Positions 45,403 through 58,590 of a stretch of 64,000 nucleotides of DNA are shown here, piece by piece. The notes beneath the pieces are model-generated. The model was not told the origin of the DNA, searched no databases, and saw nothing but the letters and a program-made list of their open reading frames with translations. The stretch lies in the NCBI GenBank assembly GCA_018902385.1, contig JABSSW010000038.1:434001-498000 (forward strand), given 5' to 3'. Each line of letters opens with the position of its first letter. The stretch's first letter is position 1. This DNA is from Physcia stellaris. Lineage: Eukaryota > Ascomycota > Lecanoromycetes > Caliciales > Physciaceae. A program made the translations under genes and the position numbers.

Positions 45403-45705
45403 CTGTCGATTGGCATGAGCGATTTGGCTTCTTCGCATGGGATATATGCTTAGCCTTAAACACAATTGGATTACTTGTAGAAGTCGCGGGAGGACTTGAG
45501 TCTAATGATGTCCTGGAAAAATTGGTCTCTTGATAATTTAAGTCATTTAATATTCATCAAAGTCCCGAAACTTCCTAATTTTTATGAAGATCGATTTTGT
45601 TACCAAACGTGATTTGGGCTAATTTTTTACAATCGCATTTTTTTGGTTGACGATTCATTCTCGTTCCGTGGCGCGACATTCGATCCTCCACTGGTTCTTC
45701 ATCGA

Positions 45706-47056
45706 TCAACCAAAGATTGATCCAATGTCTAGGCACAGAGCACGTGGTACAACGGGGTCAACACCAAGTGTTTTTGCTTCCTCTACTGACGGGATTCTGC
45801 ATAGACAATCACTACCACAGTCATTGTTGCTGGAGCAGCTGTTGCCGCATTTCCTCTCTGATTCCCATCCCACCGCTGGTGGCTTCGGGGGCGAAAGCTT
45901 CAGAAGCTCCTTTGGTACAGGTCCAAGTATCTCAACTGGCCAGGGTAACGCACAAGTTTCCGGGCTATCGGGAGAGGCAGCACATTCTGCTGAAGGTGAA
46001 TTACCTCCCTTCGAACTCGTCCTCGGTCTGCCTGTTGCGTCTGTCGAAGATCCCATTGGGAATGGATTTCCCGTTCCTGTTGACAGCATCTCTCTTGGAA
46101 CATTCTTTACTAACCACTGCCACATAGCGACTTGAGGATCGAGAAAGCTTTTCTTTTTGGTGCGATCAATGCAAAGACAGTTTTTCCAACAATGGAAGCG
46201 AATGGACGCCATCAAGAAGAAGCTACTGCCCGTTGTCCCGCTCCAAGTCCAATCTAAACGGGGCGTCATATCATCAGCAAAGCTGACAACTCTCTCAGCG
46301 CTTGTGATTGGTTCGATTCGATGGCAATAGCCACCCGCGTTGGCAGCAGGATTTCCGCCCGATAATTGCACCGCACAGAGAGCTTGGTTACCCGTAAAGT
46401 CATGACCGTCGAACGGTGGCGGAAGCGGGAAGTCTGGCAGATGTCCAGCACATTCGATCCGGTTGCTTTGCAGTATACCTGCGTCCTCATACTGGAGGTG
46501 TAATCTCCATGGAGGGTATTGATCCTCATGTAGATGATTTATGTTTGATGTACATTCGGGTAGCTTTTGCTGGCCGTCTTATCTTCGCAATCTCCCTCCT
46601 ATCCACGGCAATCGTGTACCGCGGGTGCCTGAACGGCGGATCAAATGTCTTGCGGGTGACAGCCACTGCTTTGGGCTGTTCAAGGGGATCCGCAAGACCG
46701 TAATTGCAGAAGCATCGGGTCCGGCACTCTAGAAGATTTCGTACGCTTCCCTCTACATTCAATAATGAAGCGTGGTCCCCGAGTCTTCTGCTAAAGAAGA
46801 CGTCGTTAGATTAGCAATAGCCACCGAAATTCCCGAAATTATGAGGTGCTGGGCTTCCGCCATAGAACGGACGTGCACATAGCTGCTGCATGGATACTCT
46901 ATCGTAAATCTCCCCCAGTTTCCAGGGTATATCAGATTGGTCACCAAGGCATGTGATGTTCCTTCTAGGGTCTGCCACGAGCAGTGCGTCATGTGGTAAT
47001 GGAGGATCTGGAGGGGGAGGAATTGCACAATAGACTAATTGTGAATCAAAGGACAT
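45706..47056 (-). pseudogene. Cys-rich two-block extracellular-type protein, apparently damaged
   Basis: Two related blocks lie in the same direction. Block 1 (47056-46580) contains ITCLGDQSDIPW, QQLCARPFYGGSPAPHNF with FGGYC, and LLECRTRCFCNYG. Block 2 (about 46574-45706) contains IECAGHLPDFPLPPPF, GNQALCAVQLSGGNPAAN with GGYC, and ASIRFHCWKNCLC, ending with KCGNSCSSNNDCGSDCLC. The shared LCA-GG-PA-N-GGYC and C-x3-C-x-C patterns show duplication. In block 1 a TAA immediately follows GGYC, and the same frame then resumes conserved sequence, so it looks like a nonsense change. The junction between blocks also needs a 37-base intron or an indel. No signal peptide was found at the 5' end. Function unknown. 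A gene with unusual tiny introns is the alternative. Confidence 0.5.
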
Positions 47057-47362
47057 CACCTAGAGCGTGACAACATAATGACGCTGGTTCATACTGGACG
47101 CTCCTCGGGATCGAAATGGGAGGTATGGCAGTTTAGCTAAAATGCAAAGGATGAGGTGAAGTTCTGGTTGATTTGAAACCGGAACCACCTCACGGTTGGC
47201 CTCTTTCGCTGAAGGATCGTCTTTTACCGCAACTTTCGCCCCTCGGACATAGGTACACATCCGAGCCAGCGGTAGCGCATGGATATTTCTATGCGCATTA
47301 CTGTAGTAGTTAGGCTTTCGCATAATTCTTCCTCGACAAACAGGAGCCACGAATGCTTACCG

Positions 47363-47868
47363 TTATATGCGCACGACGCATCTGTCTAGCCAAAAGATGT
47401 CTTTTTTCATGAGGTCGTACCGAAAGATATCCATAGTGACGAGCATGTGGGCATTTTTCTTAGTTTTACAATTCCCGATATACCATAGTAGGTATTGTTT
47501 GATGTCTTCAACCCTACTCAGGAGCTTTGATCGTACGACAGGCTTCCTACACACTGGGTACTCTGCTTGCGGAGCAGATAGAATTTTTCTGTAATGCAAA
47601 TTGATCCCGACCTATGGCCGCAGTCCAGTCGTTCAGGTTCTTCTTTGAGGTAGACAGTGATTGTACTTCCATATTCCTCATGACAAATATAACAGACGCG
47701 ATCGTCCTCATCCATGTTGGATAAGGGTATCCTCGAGAGATCCCTGATAAATTGCTGAACCAAAATTTTCATTTTTGCCTCCATCCTCCGAGGTACTTTC
47801 TCCCAAGCATAAGGATTGAATTCTGCATTACCGAAAAGCTCAAAAGGATCTATGACCAGGGTCATCAT
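47363..47868 (-). pseudogene. RING-type zinc-finger protein with a frameshift
   Basis: The first frame (from 47868) encodes MMTLVIDPFELFGNAEF, then VCYICHEEYGS and ERLDCGHRSGSICITEK, the first half of a fungal RING finger. The finger's last part, YPVCRKPVV, lies in the neighbouring frame on the same strand, which continues open to 47363. The shift falls exactly in an A5 run on the coding strand (47584-47588). No intron fits there. A one-base loss, real or from sequencing, is the simplest reading. RING proteins are usually ubiquitin ligases. If the shift is real, the product is truncated inside the zinc-binding fold and would be non-functional. Confidence 0.65.
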
Positions 47869-48480
47869 GGGCTTGTTACCGTAGATCGATAGTGAGTTAT
47901 GTTACCAAGATAGTCCTTTCGATTGTAGGTGGCTTATTCAATTCGAGCTGTGGAATATGTTCATTTCGGTATATAGTTTGATTCGAAGGCCATGAGTATG
48001 GCATTATATCCCACAACTGTATTGTACTTGTGGCAAAGGACATATTAAGTAGAGGCTTACGTCATGCTCTGTACGAAATACTTGTTTGAAAGACTTAAAG
48101 CACAATCTAGTCTGCGAGTAAGTAAATCAGGACAAGTATCCGAAGTCAAACCTTTATTCTTGTGCGCTTCACCAAAGAACTGTAGATCCCTGAAGTTTTC
48201 ATGATGAAAATCCCTTGTGGCAACATCTGAGCCATCCTTGAAGATATGGTATTCCATGATGTGGTAGTAAGTGCTGCTACCATATTTTGTATGATAGGTA
48301 CACCGACAGATCTACGATTACCCGACTTGAGCCGATATCCAAAGACGACGTTATCTTCATGTCGACTTCATTTGCTTGATGTCAAAGATTGATAGATCTT
48401 TTGTTACAATGAATATGTCAATGAAAATGCATCAAAAGCAAAATGACATCAAATTAAAGCGTGAAATAATTTTACTTGTT
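47869..48480. other. Intergenic, boundary of the AT-rich block
   Basis: Ordinary composition gives way to AT-rich mutated DNA at about 48,400-48,480. A 66-codon minus ORF (48257-48057) has no recognisable feature. Confidence 0.5.
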
Positions 48481-48716
48481 CGAATCTAAAGTGTAACGAT
48501 TGAGTTTTTTTCATCAAGATTTGCATTTTTCACATTTTCAATTTCGTAAATCGAATTCAAATTGTTTTTTGTTGAAATTATCATTTTGTCGAAACGTTTC
48601 GTTTGTATGATTATCATTGTTTTGAAATTGTTTGATTTACAAAATAAACGAATAATTCACATCATACGTAACATGAACGAATAATTGTATTATTGAAGTA
48701 AAAAAAATATTGAATT

Positions 48717-48974
48717 TCAATTATCATGAATCGTGTTTGAATAAACGTATTATTGATTAATTAAACGAAAACAACAAATTTGCAAAAACAAATAATTGCA
48801 AAATGTTAAAATTGCAAAAAATACGCGAACGTTAAATTTCGAAACACGTTAATTTCGAAATTAATTGATAAAAATAAAAACATAATTCGTTTATTTCGAT
48901 ATATTTGTTCGAATATTTATCATATAATTTATTTGTTTATTTGTCAAATTTATTTGTTAAACATGTTCGTAATA
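48717..48974 (-). repeat. Gypsy LTR (3' LTR of the minus-strand copy)
   Basis: Inverted match to 60636-60865. The shared core includes GAATCGTGTTTGAATAAACG. The terminal CA reads TA, as expected after C-to-T change. The left edge is accurate to a few bases. Confidence 0.75.
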
Positions 48975-49666
48975 TTTTTTTTTTCGCGAACGTCGTTTCG
49001 ACGATTTGTTAATATTTCGAAATTTTGAAAATTTTATTAAATAATTTAAAAATATGCAAAATTCAAAAATTTCACGATTATTAATTTTCATTTTTTGATA
49101 TTTTGTTATTATTTCAATGTTCGATAAAATTTGACAACAATTTTTGAAAATGTTTTTGACACGATTCAATTTTTTATGTAATATTAATTTTGATCGTAAA
49201 TAACATCGAAACGATAATCGAAATTGAAAATTGAAAAAAAATTATTGAAAATAAAAACAAAATGAATATATCGAATATGAAATTTTCAAATTTTAATCGA
49301 ATATAATTTTAATAAAAATTAAAACAACGATTTTTTTTCAAAAACGACGACGATTTGCAAAAAAATTTTGATTATCGACGACGAAATTATTTGATTTGAA
49401 CGATTTTAAATTAACGACGATAAAATGATTTCAATAATAATTTTTTATTACGTCGCGAACGTTATCGAATTTATCGTTATCGACATAATATTATATTCGA
49501 TTATGCGATCAATTTAATCAATTAACACGATATTAAAAACGATTGTAATGATAACGAAATTTTAAAATATCGTTCATTTTTTATTCGAAATTTTCGTTAA
49601 TTATGACAAAATCGAAAAATTCGTTAATTTAATTTTCGAAAAATCATATAAATTTTTGCGTAAAAA

Positions 49667-50389
49667 TCAACAATGAAAAACGTCGTAAATTCGTATAATA
49701 TTTGACAATTCGAATTGATAAAAATTGTTCATACGTTTGAATATTTTGTAAAAATTCAATTTTTTGTTATTCAATTTGTCAAATGATTTGACGATTTTGA
49801 TATTTCGTCGATTTAAAAAAACGTAATTTTTTTCGACGTATTTCACGATTTTGCGATGTTTGTTAATTTGTGTCGTTATTCGTTTTTGAATTATTTCGAC
49901 GTGATTTCGCACATAATTGAAAATATTTTGTATTATATTCGTGATATTTTTCGTTTTAACGATCAACAATCGTTTTTTCGTAATAACGTATAAAATAAAA
50001 TCAAATGAAAAATTTATACGAAAATGAAAATTCTTGTTAACGAAAAACGACGATAATTCAATGATTGCAAAAATCGCGTTATTGTTTGCAAATTCGATCA
50101 TGAATAATTAAACGTTTCAATCGTTTTGCATGTAATTGCAATATTATTTTAATTGTTTTTCGATATTTTGATTGATTTTTTCGATTTGATTATTAATTTT
50201 TGAATAAAAAATCGTGAAAAATTTACATTTGATGTCGAAAATTTTGCAAAAATTTGTCATACGAATGAAACGAATTGAAAATTTCGATCGAAAATTATAA
50301 AAAAATAAATAAATCGTGCGTACGAAATACGTATTGAATGAATATTTTTGTTGTGATTTCGACATTCGTATTTTCGTTTTTTTGTGCAA
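49667..50389 (-). pseudogene. Gypsy integrase and C-terminal region (mutated)
   Basis: IKCKFFTIFYSKINNQIEKI corresponds to the integrase motif with TAFHPQTDGQTER, and MIEFANNNAIFAIIELSSFF to the following AEFAYNN block. NKHRKIVKYVEKNYVFL and IRIYDVFHC match the C-terminal GPY-type region. Many D-to-N, P-to-S/F and G-to-N/K replacements fit C-to-T and G-to-A mutation. Two frames are needed. Confidence 0.85.
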
Positions 50390-50813
50390 AAAACATAATG
50401 ATGTTTTTTATTAAATCGATCGATTATCGTACATATAACGTTGTAATCGTAAACGTCAAATAATTTCGTGATAAAATCGATTGATATATTGATTTAACGT
50501 TGCAAAAATATGATCAAAAAAATAAATAATCGTTTTTACGATTTTTAAAAATTTTGATTCGTTAATATTCGTGACAATTGCGCACGTATCGACGAATAAT
50601 TTTACGCATGTTTGATTAATAATAATTACGACGTAACAAATTTTTCATGCGATTAAAATCAAAATGATTTGACGTCGAAAATTCATGAATTTTTTTGAAC
50701 AAATTCACGAACAATAAAACGTCGACGAATATTTACAATCGATTTTTATGATATAAAATATCGTTTTTTTCGTGACAATCACGTAAATTAATTTCGTTTA
50801 CGAAAATGAAATT

Positions 50814-51454
50814 TTAATCGAATATTTTATAATATGTTTTGCAATCGTCATTTGTTTTGTTGACGATAAAAATTCGTTCGTAAATAAATTCGTTTAATTC
50901 GACGACGTAAATTTCGAATCGTTTCGAAATAAACAATATTTGCTTTTCATATTGATGTCGTTTGTCGTTGTTATTTTTAAATCGTAAATTCGACATACGT
51001 GTTAAAACGTCAATTTTTATGTTTTAAATTTTTGATTGAAATTGAATAACAATGTTAAATTTCGATAAAATTTTCGTTTAACGAATTTGACGAAAAATTA
51101 ATTTTTTCGAAATTATGAAAATTTTTAAACTTTTATGATTTGTGAAAATTTTAATCGATTCGTCAATATTTTCGAATTTCGAACGTCAATATTTCAAACA
51201 ACGAATTATAATCAATATTTTTTTGTTATAAATTTTTATAATTGCATTCGATTAAAATTATGTTTCGATTGTAAAAAAATCACGAAATGCAAAATTTTTT
51301 CGTCGTTATATTGTGACAATATTTTTGCATTAACGTAATTTGAAAAATCAATTTTTAAAATAATTTGTTTGATTCGATCGTAATAACGAAATATAAAAAT
51401 TTCGTTTATCGTTTTTTGAAAAATTGAATTTTTTTTTTTGTTTTCGTGATTCAT
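50814..51454 (-). pseudogene. Gypsy RNase H region (mutated)
   Basis: IILKIDFSNYVNAKILSQYN corresponds to the RNase H start with TDASDYAxGAVLSQ. HFVIFLQSKHNFNRMQL matches PVAFxSRKLSPAExNY. Broken by stops. Confidence 0.85.
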
Positions 51455-51591
51455 TCAAATTTTATTAATTTTTTAATTATTCGAATAAAAATTCGAATTT
51501 TTTCGAAAAATTACGAATGAAACGTCGATAAAAATTGACGAAATTTATAAACGTTTGCATTTTTTAAAATTGATAAAACGTGTTTAATAAA

Positions 51592-52660
51592 TTATAATTT
51601 GAATTTTTTTGAATTCATGCGAAAATCGTCAATCGAAAATAAAACGTTTAAAAAAATTTTTTTTTTGAAAAATTCGTATTTTTCGATATTCATTTGCAAT
51701 TTAATTTTTTTAAATTTTTTCAACATTGTTTGAACGTGCACGATTTTTTTTTTGAATTTGTTATAAATGAATATATCGTTCAAATAAATTTGACAAAATT
51801 CTTTTAAAAAATTGAACAAAAAATTATTTATATAATATTGTTAATTCGCAAAATCGTTAATTAATTCGAAAAATAATATTCGATATTTGTACAATTTCAT
51901 AAAAATGACGAACGTAATAAATTTTTTATTTTTTTCGTTCATTCGAAATTTATTGAAAATTGATATAATATTCAATTTGATTAAATATTTGCAATTTTGA
52001 ATTTTATTCAAAATTTTTTGATCAAAAAAATAAAATATCGATTACGTTTCGTGATGTAATTGAATCGACGATAATTCACACACAAACGTAATTAATTATT
52101 AAATTTAATCGCAAACAAAACGAATAAAATATATATCGTTTGATTAAATACGATAAATTTTTTTTGTAAATTTTTTTTTAAATTTTTTTGAATTTTTTGA
52201 ATTTGAATTCGAATAAAAATACATTCGATTTCGAAACAATGAATTATTATTGTTCAAAAATTTAATTATGTAATCGTACGATTTATGTGAAAACAATTTG
52301 ATAATTTTTTTGAAAATCGAATATTTTTGATAAATGTCGAAAATATTTCGATATTTTTTCATTATACGTTTTAATATCGATTTGATTTGTTCATATTTCA
52401 AAATTTTTTGATTATAACAACAATTTTCAATAATTCAAAATTCGTTTGTAATATTTTGAACGCGAAATCGATTTAATTAATGATAATTGAAAAATATTAA
52501 ATTTTTTGTTTTCGATTTTTGAATTCGATTAACAAACAAAAAAATATCGACATCAATCATAACGATATATATCGAATCGTCAAAATTCATTTTTAAAAAT
52601 GACGAAAATTTCGATTGTTGTTTTTCGATTTTTCATCGTTTATTACGTTGATTTTTCAAT
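51592..52660 (-). pseudogene. Gypsy reverse transcriptase (mutated)
   Basis: EFCQIYLNDIFIYNKFKKK is the altered YxDD box region (the family consensus has YLDDILIYS). LQMNIEKYEFFKKKIFLNV and FSIDDFRMNSKKFKL follow as expected. The first catalytic D of the box is replaced by N, so the enzyme is dead. Confidence 0.9.
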
Positions 52661-52684
52661 TTTTTTTTAATGAATAACGATTTT

Positions 52685-52881
52685 TATTAAACGAATATGA
52701 ATGATTGTTATTGTATTGCATGCAATACTACCGAAATTACGTACAGAAATAAATACAATTTGATTGCGCAAATGTCTTTAATAATAATCGATTTTAACAC
52801 GATTCGTTTAATCGATCAATCAAAAATTTTTGATCACATTCGTGTTTATTTTTCAATTTTTTGTTATCGTATTTTTCAACA
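52685..52881 (-). repeat. Copia LTR, left copy (197 bp)
   Basis: Same length as 58358-58554, with long identical runs such as TTTGATCACATTCGTG. Confidence 0.9.
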
Positions 52882-53457
52882 TTTTCATTCGATGATAATT
52901 ATGTTCATTGCACATTTGAATGCGATTTTTATTAAATTTTAATTTTTGCATTGATATAATTTTCATTGATTGTTGATTTTTGCATCGACGTAATTTTCAT
53001 TAAATTCGAATTTTTTTAATCATTGATGAAAAAAATATTGAATTTTTCTAATTAAAAAATCGAATTCGAATGATTTCGAAAAAAATCGTTTTGAATTATG
53101 ATTCAATTTAAATTTGAACACGATCAACAAATTCGTGTTTTCAATTATAATTTGTTAAATTCGTACAATAAAATTATCGTTGTTTTAAAATAAAAAAAAA
53201 TATGTAATTTTCATTAAATTCGAGTTTTTTTTTAATCATTGAAAAAAAACATTGAATTTTTCGATCACAAAATCGAATTCGAACGATTTCGAAAAAATTA
53301 TTTTGAATTATCATGTAATTCGAATTTGAACGCGATTAACGAATTTATGTTTTCAATCAAAATTTGTCAAATTTGTACAATTGAATTATTATCGTTTCGA
53401 AATGAAAAAGCGTTTTTTATCGAAAAAAACTCAATTAATTTCAAATTTTTTCAATTT

Positions 53458-54049
53458 TCATTGTTTCACGAATTTTTTGAATTTGTTTTTTGACAATAAT
53501 TTAATCAAATCATCGATTATCATATTTGCATTCGAAACGTAATTCAATTGAATCAAATTTTTATAACGTAAATTTTTGATATTGTAATAAATTATATTAA
53601 TGTGTTTTAATCGTTTATAAATATGTGCGTTTTGAATTAACAAATTAACAAATTAATTATTTTTCAAAAATTGCATTGATGAACAATTTTCGTGTTTATC
53701 GTTTTGAATGATTGTTATTTGATTTAATTCGATTTCGAAATATTTGATAAAATTTAAATTTTGAAAAAATTGTGTTATTTATAATTTTTTTAACGCATGT
53801 CGATAAAATTATATATTCGATTTCAATAATTGAAATAGCGATCGATTTTTGTTTTCGATTCATTTATAATATTGATTTTTCAACGAACATGTAAACGTAT
53901 TCGAAAATCGATTTTTTGTTCAATTTATCGATTGCGTAATCAAAATTCGAATAAATTTTGATTTTGAAATTTTCATTGTTGTTTAATTTCAAATCGTATA
54001 CAAAATTTAAATCGATAATCAATCGAATGTAACGAAACAAAATTTTCAT
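53458..54049 (-). pseudogene. Copia RNase H and C-terminus (mutated)
   Basis: LFRYIRLIIDLNFVYD, then YSNFDYAIDKLNKKSIFEYV, is the altered copia RNase H signature (RYLxGTxDLGLxY, YSDADYAGDxxxRKSTSGYV). KHINIIYYNIKNL, MIIDDLIKLLSKNKF matches the terminal KHIDIxYHxIR and MxADxLTKxL blocks. Confidence 0.9.
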
Positions 54050-56209
54050 TGTTTTATTATAATATTTTGCAAAATCATTGAAATATTAATTTAATCGTTT
54101 TAATGCAACAACGATATTTGAACGAATATGTATAACAATATACATAAATTTTTCGATTTTGTGTTAATAATTTTTTGAATCAATTCGTTCGTCGTTCGAT
54201 TTAATTGATTTGAATGAATCGATAATCGTTTATAAATAATTTCGTACGTTCGTGTTTATCGATATTCATATGCAATTCATTCAATATTTCGTTCAAATAA
54301 TAAATTTGATTCAATTCAATAATTCATTTTTTACGATCGCGAATGATTTTAATGTCAAATTTTTTTTTTTTTTTTTCAAATTTTTGATTTTTCAAATTTT
54401 TTTTCAATTTATTTTTAAATCAATTGATTTGTTCGTTAAATTTAACGACAACAAAAATATTATTCACGTAAAAAAATAATATAATTTTTCGTTTTTTATA
54501 ACGAAATATACAAAAATCAATCGAAATTTGTTCGAAATTCAATTTGTGCAATTTTTTTACGCAACGTTCGTGTCAATTTTTAATTATTTGTTTCAATTCG
54601 TAAAAATTTCGACGAATTAAAAATATTTGTTCGAAAAATAAATTCACGTCGAATGACAATTTTATGTAAGTTATTTTTTTTAAAAATTATTTCGTGAAAA
54701 TATTGTTGACGTTTATTTAATAATATTCGAAATTTTTCAACGCGACGATAACGAAAAACAAACAAAAATATTAAATTTGAACAATTGAAACAAAAATATT
54801 TGTATAATTTATTTCATATATTTGTAAAAAAAAAATTTGCATCGAATTTGATTTTGAATTTGTTTAACGTATTATTTATATGCATTTTGATTTTAAATAT
54901 TCATTTATTGATAACAATATTGACGTTTTTCGATAAAATGACAAAATTTCAAATTTCATTAATTATTAACGTCGTCAATTCGATTTGAATAATTTCGAAT
55001 CAAAATTTATTTCAAATGAAATTATTGACAATTTTTGATAATTTTTTAACATAAATATGATCAACTTTTCAACGAATTGTCGATTTGTTTTTTTTGTTGT
55101 TACAAATAAAATTCATTTATCGTGTTCGTACGTATCAAAATTTTTGATTAAAAAATGTCATCATAACACGTGCAATTTTGTTGCGATATTTATTTCGTTT
55201 TTTTTTTCGTTCGTAATATTTCGTTTACGTTTAAAAATTGTCACGTGAAAAAATTGTTACATTATACATAAAAATTTCGTGAAAAATATTAATTTAACAC
55301 GCGTTTGAATTGTTAATTTCGTCGTAAATTCGTTAATTTTATTTTTTTTATTTAATGTATCGATAAATTTATCGTTTTTTTTTCATGTGCATTGATTGAA
55401 TTATTTTTTTGTTTTTCGAAATCATAAACGCAATCGAAATCGAAAATTTCGTAAAAATCGATGCAACGAAAATTTGTGTAAACGTTGATATTATCGAAAC
55501 GATTGCAAATACAATAATTATTTTGCGTGATTTTTCGACAAATCGTTTTTTAAATAATTCGTTTATTGTAATCGTAAACAAATTTAATAATTCGTTTTTT
55601 AATTGTTCATGTTCAAAAACATTATTTTGTGATATTTGATAACATTACGACGATCGAAAATTTATATTTTATATTGAATCGTAATGTTTTCGTCATAATT
55701 CATAAATACATTTGATTTTTTTGTATTAACGAATTTGTTTTTTTTTTGTTTTTTTCAAACAATGATTTAATATCGACGAACGAATAATATTTGTATTTTC
55801 AAACGCGTATGTGATTTATCGACAATTTAATATTTGTTCAATTTTCAATAAAATTTGTTGAATTGTCGTCGATTATTGATTTCGTGTTTATACGATTGCG
55901 AACGTATGCATTTGTTTTTTTTTGTTTCAAATCAAAATTTTATAAACAATTTTGCGTTTTGAATTACTGTTCGAATTTGATTTTCGAACGTTTTTATAAC
56001 ACGTTTTATTACGTCGTTTTGAATAAAATTATACGAAACGATATATTGTGAAACAATGTCGATAAATTTACATCAAAAATCAAATATAAATTTTAATTTT
56101 TTAACGTTGTCGCAACGTACGATTTGTAATTTTCGTTAAATTTTAATTTCATTTTCAATTTTTATTTGACAAAAATTTTTGATACATCAAATCGTTTGCG
56201 AAAAAAAAA

Positions 56210-56443
56210 TTATGTTCGTCGAAAATGATTATTCACGATTTTCAAAAAATATTCGTAATCGAATTTTGAAACGAATAAAAATTCATAAATATAAATAAAT
56301 ATTAATTTCAATATGTGAATTTTACGTTCGATTAAACGACGATTATATACATTAATTATTTTCGTAATTGCATATATTTTGTATAAATCGTTGCGATTTT
56401 CAACAATGAATATTGATTTGCGTAAAATTGTGATTTTATACAA
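56210..56443 (-). pseudogene. Copia pre-integrase / integrase start (mutated)
   Basis: LYKIYAITKIINVYNRRLIE resembles the GAG-pre-integrase segment with WHRRLGH. FDYEYFLKIVNNHFRRT matches the integrase core start RYFLxIVDDHSRxT, with both D residues changed to N. Confidence 0.75.
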
Positions 56444-58357
56444 ATTTCGAAATTTTGCAAATTATATATAATTAAAACGTCGATGTCATAATTCGTATAA
56501 ATTATATTTGAATTTTTTTTTGATCAATATTTAAATCGACGATCGAATTAACATTTGATTGTTAAAAATCAATTTCGATATTATTTCGAAAATCAATATC
56601 GACATCGAACAAAATTTCGTTCGAATTTACGATTGTTGACATTGTAAATGAAACAAACAAAATTTTAAAAAATTCAATTGCAAACATCGTGTTGTTCGTT
56701 AACAATACGTATTTTTTAAATTTTGATATAATTTTGTTTATTATGTAAACATTTTTTCGAACGAATATTCGAAATATTTCAACGTTTTGTTTATTGCGCA
56801 TAAACAAATTATCGTTATTAAAATTTTTTATCAATTTTTTTAAATAAAATGTTTGTCGAATAAAAAATTGACGTCGAAATCAAATACATAAAACATTTTC
56901 GTTAAACGTATTTTTATCGTTTTTGACGCGTATCGTTATTAAATCACATTAATTTGAATACAATTTTTTTTTTCGATTTTGATCGTGCGTTTTTTAATCG
57001 ATTTGAAAAATTTATTAAAAAATCGAAAATCGTTAATTTATGTAACGAAACGTCGATATTTGTAATTTATAAAATTTAAAAAATTTATTGATCAATTTTT
57101 TTGACAAAACGACGATTTTTTTTTGTATGTTTTTCATTGTTTAAATCGATATCGATGTCGAAATTAAAATTGTTGTTAAACGAAAAAAATTTCGATATTG
57201 TACGTTTTATATTTTTGTTTTTATTTTTATTTTTGATTGTAAAATTTTTTGATTTGTTGTTTTTTTGTTTTTTTGTTTATTTTTTTAATTTTTCAAAAAT
57301 TGTATTCGACAATTTTATGTGAATCGTCACAAAAAAACAATTTTTAATTTTTTTCGTTTTGATTTTGAAACGACGACGAAAATTTTCATCGAAATTAAAA
57401 AATCGTCGTTGAAATATGCGATAAAATTAACGACGATTGTTTTTAATTATTAACGTCGATTCGACGATTTTGTTCGTAATAAATTGTGTTTTTTTTTTTT
57501 TTGCAATTTTTGAATAAATTTATCGATATGAAATTGTTTTGTACGTCGATTGCATTACGAATGACATTCGTATTCGATAAACAAAAATTGTAAAAATATT
57601 TGAAAATAACGTTTTGATTTAAACAAATTCGTTATGTTTGATTGTATGTTTGCAATTTTGCGATTTTTTTTGATAATATCAATATAAACGATTTCGATAA
57701 TTATATTTGAAAATTTTTTATAATTTATAAATTTTTGCAAATATTGTCGTTCAATTGTAACAAATTTTTGTTTGTATTTGTTGACAAAAATTTTTCAATT
57801 TTTTTTAACAATTTTCAATTTCGTTATTAATTTTTGATTATCGTTATCGATACATTCGATAAATTGATATTGTGTTTTTGCATCAGAATTATTTTTCAAT
57901 ATTTTTTTCATTAAAATTCAAATTGACATTTTATTTTGATTTTCGAAAATTATTTAACAACAATTTCGACATATAATTTGAATCGACGATTATTCAAATT
58001 TTTTCGTCAATAAATTATTGTTTTATTAATTTGAATCATTTTTCGCAATTTTGACGAATAAAAATATCGTAAATTCGACGCGCGTCAATTTGTTAAATTC
58101 GAAATCATTCATGATACGAAATATAATATGTAAATATGTAAATTTTTTTATTTGTTGTATTTCGTAAAATATTTTTATAATCGTTTGTTCATTCGTTGAA
58201 TTGATGATCGATTTCGAATATGTAAAATATTTTTTACAATTTTGACGCGATCGAATCGATAAAACATTTTCATTGTTGTTTAATTTTCGTGATTTCGTGA
58301 TCAAACGATTAACGTTAACAATTACAAAAAATTTATATTAATTGAAATTTTATAAAT

Positions 58358-58554
58358 TATTGAACGAATTGAATAATTGTTATTGCATTACATACAATAT
58401 TATCGAAATTACGTACTAAAAATAAATACAATTTGATTGCGCAAATGTTTTTAATAATAATCGATTTTAACACGTTTCGTTTAATCGATCAATCAGAAAT
58501 TTTTGATCACATTCGTGTTTATTTTTCAATTTTTTGTTATCGTATTTTTCAACA
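58358..58554 (-). repeat. Copia LTR, right copy (197 bp)
   Basis: Pairs with 52685-52881. It is followed by gypsy sequence. Confidence 0.9.
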
Positions 58555-58590
58555 TTTTCGTAACAATCGTAATATCAATTTTTGAATTAT

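Larger units (their letters stand above)
52685..58554 (-). mobile_element. Ty1/copia relic, minus strand, inserted into the gypsy copy
   Basis: Two 197-bp direct repeats at 52685-52881 and 58358-58554 bound the element. They start TATTRAACG on the plus strand, originally probably TGTTGAACG, and end CAACA. The minus-strand content is copia-like. The integrase start is at 56443-56210, the RNase H at 54049-53864 and the C-terminus at 53643-53458. Flanking sequence outside the repeats is continuous gypsy sequence. The duplicated target is about TTTT(C/T); exact length is blurred by mutation. Confidence 0.85.
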
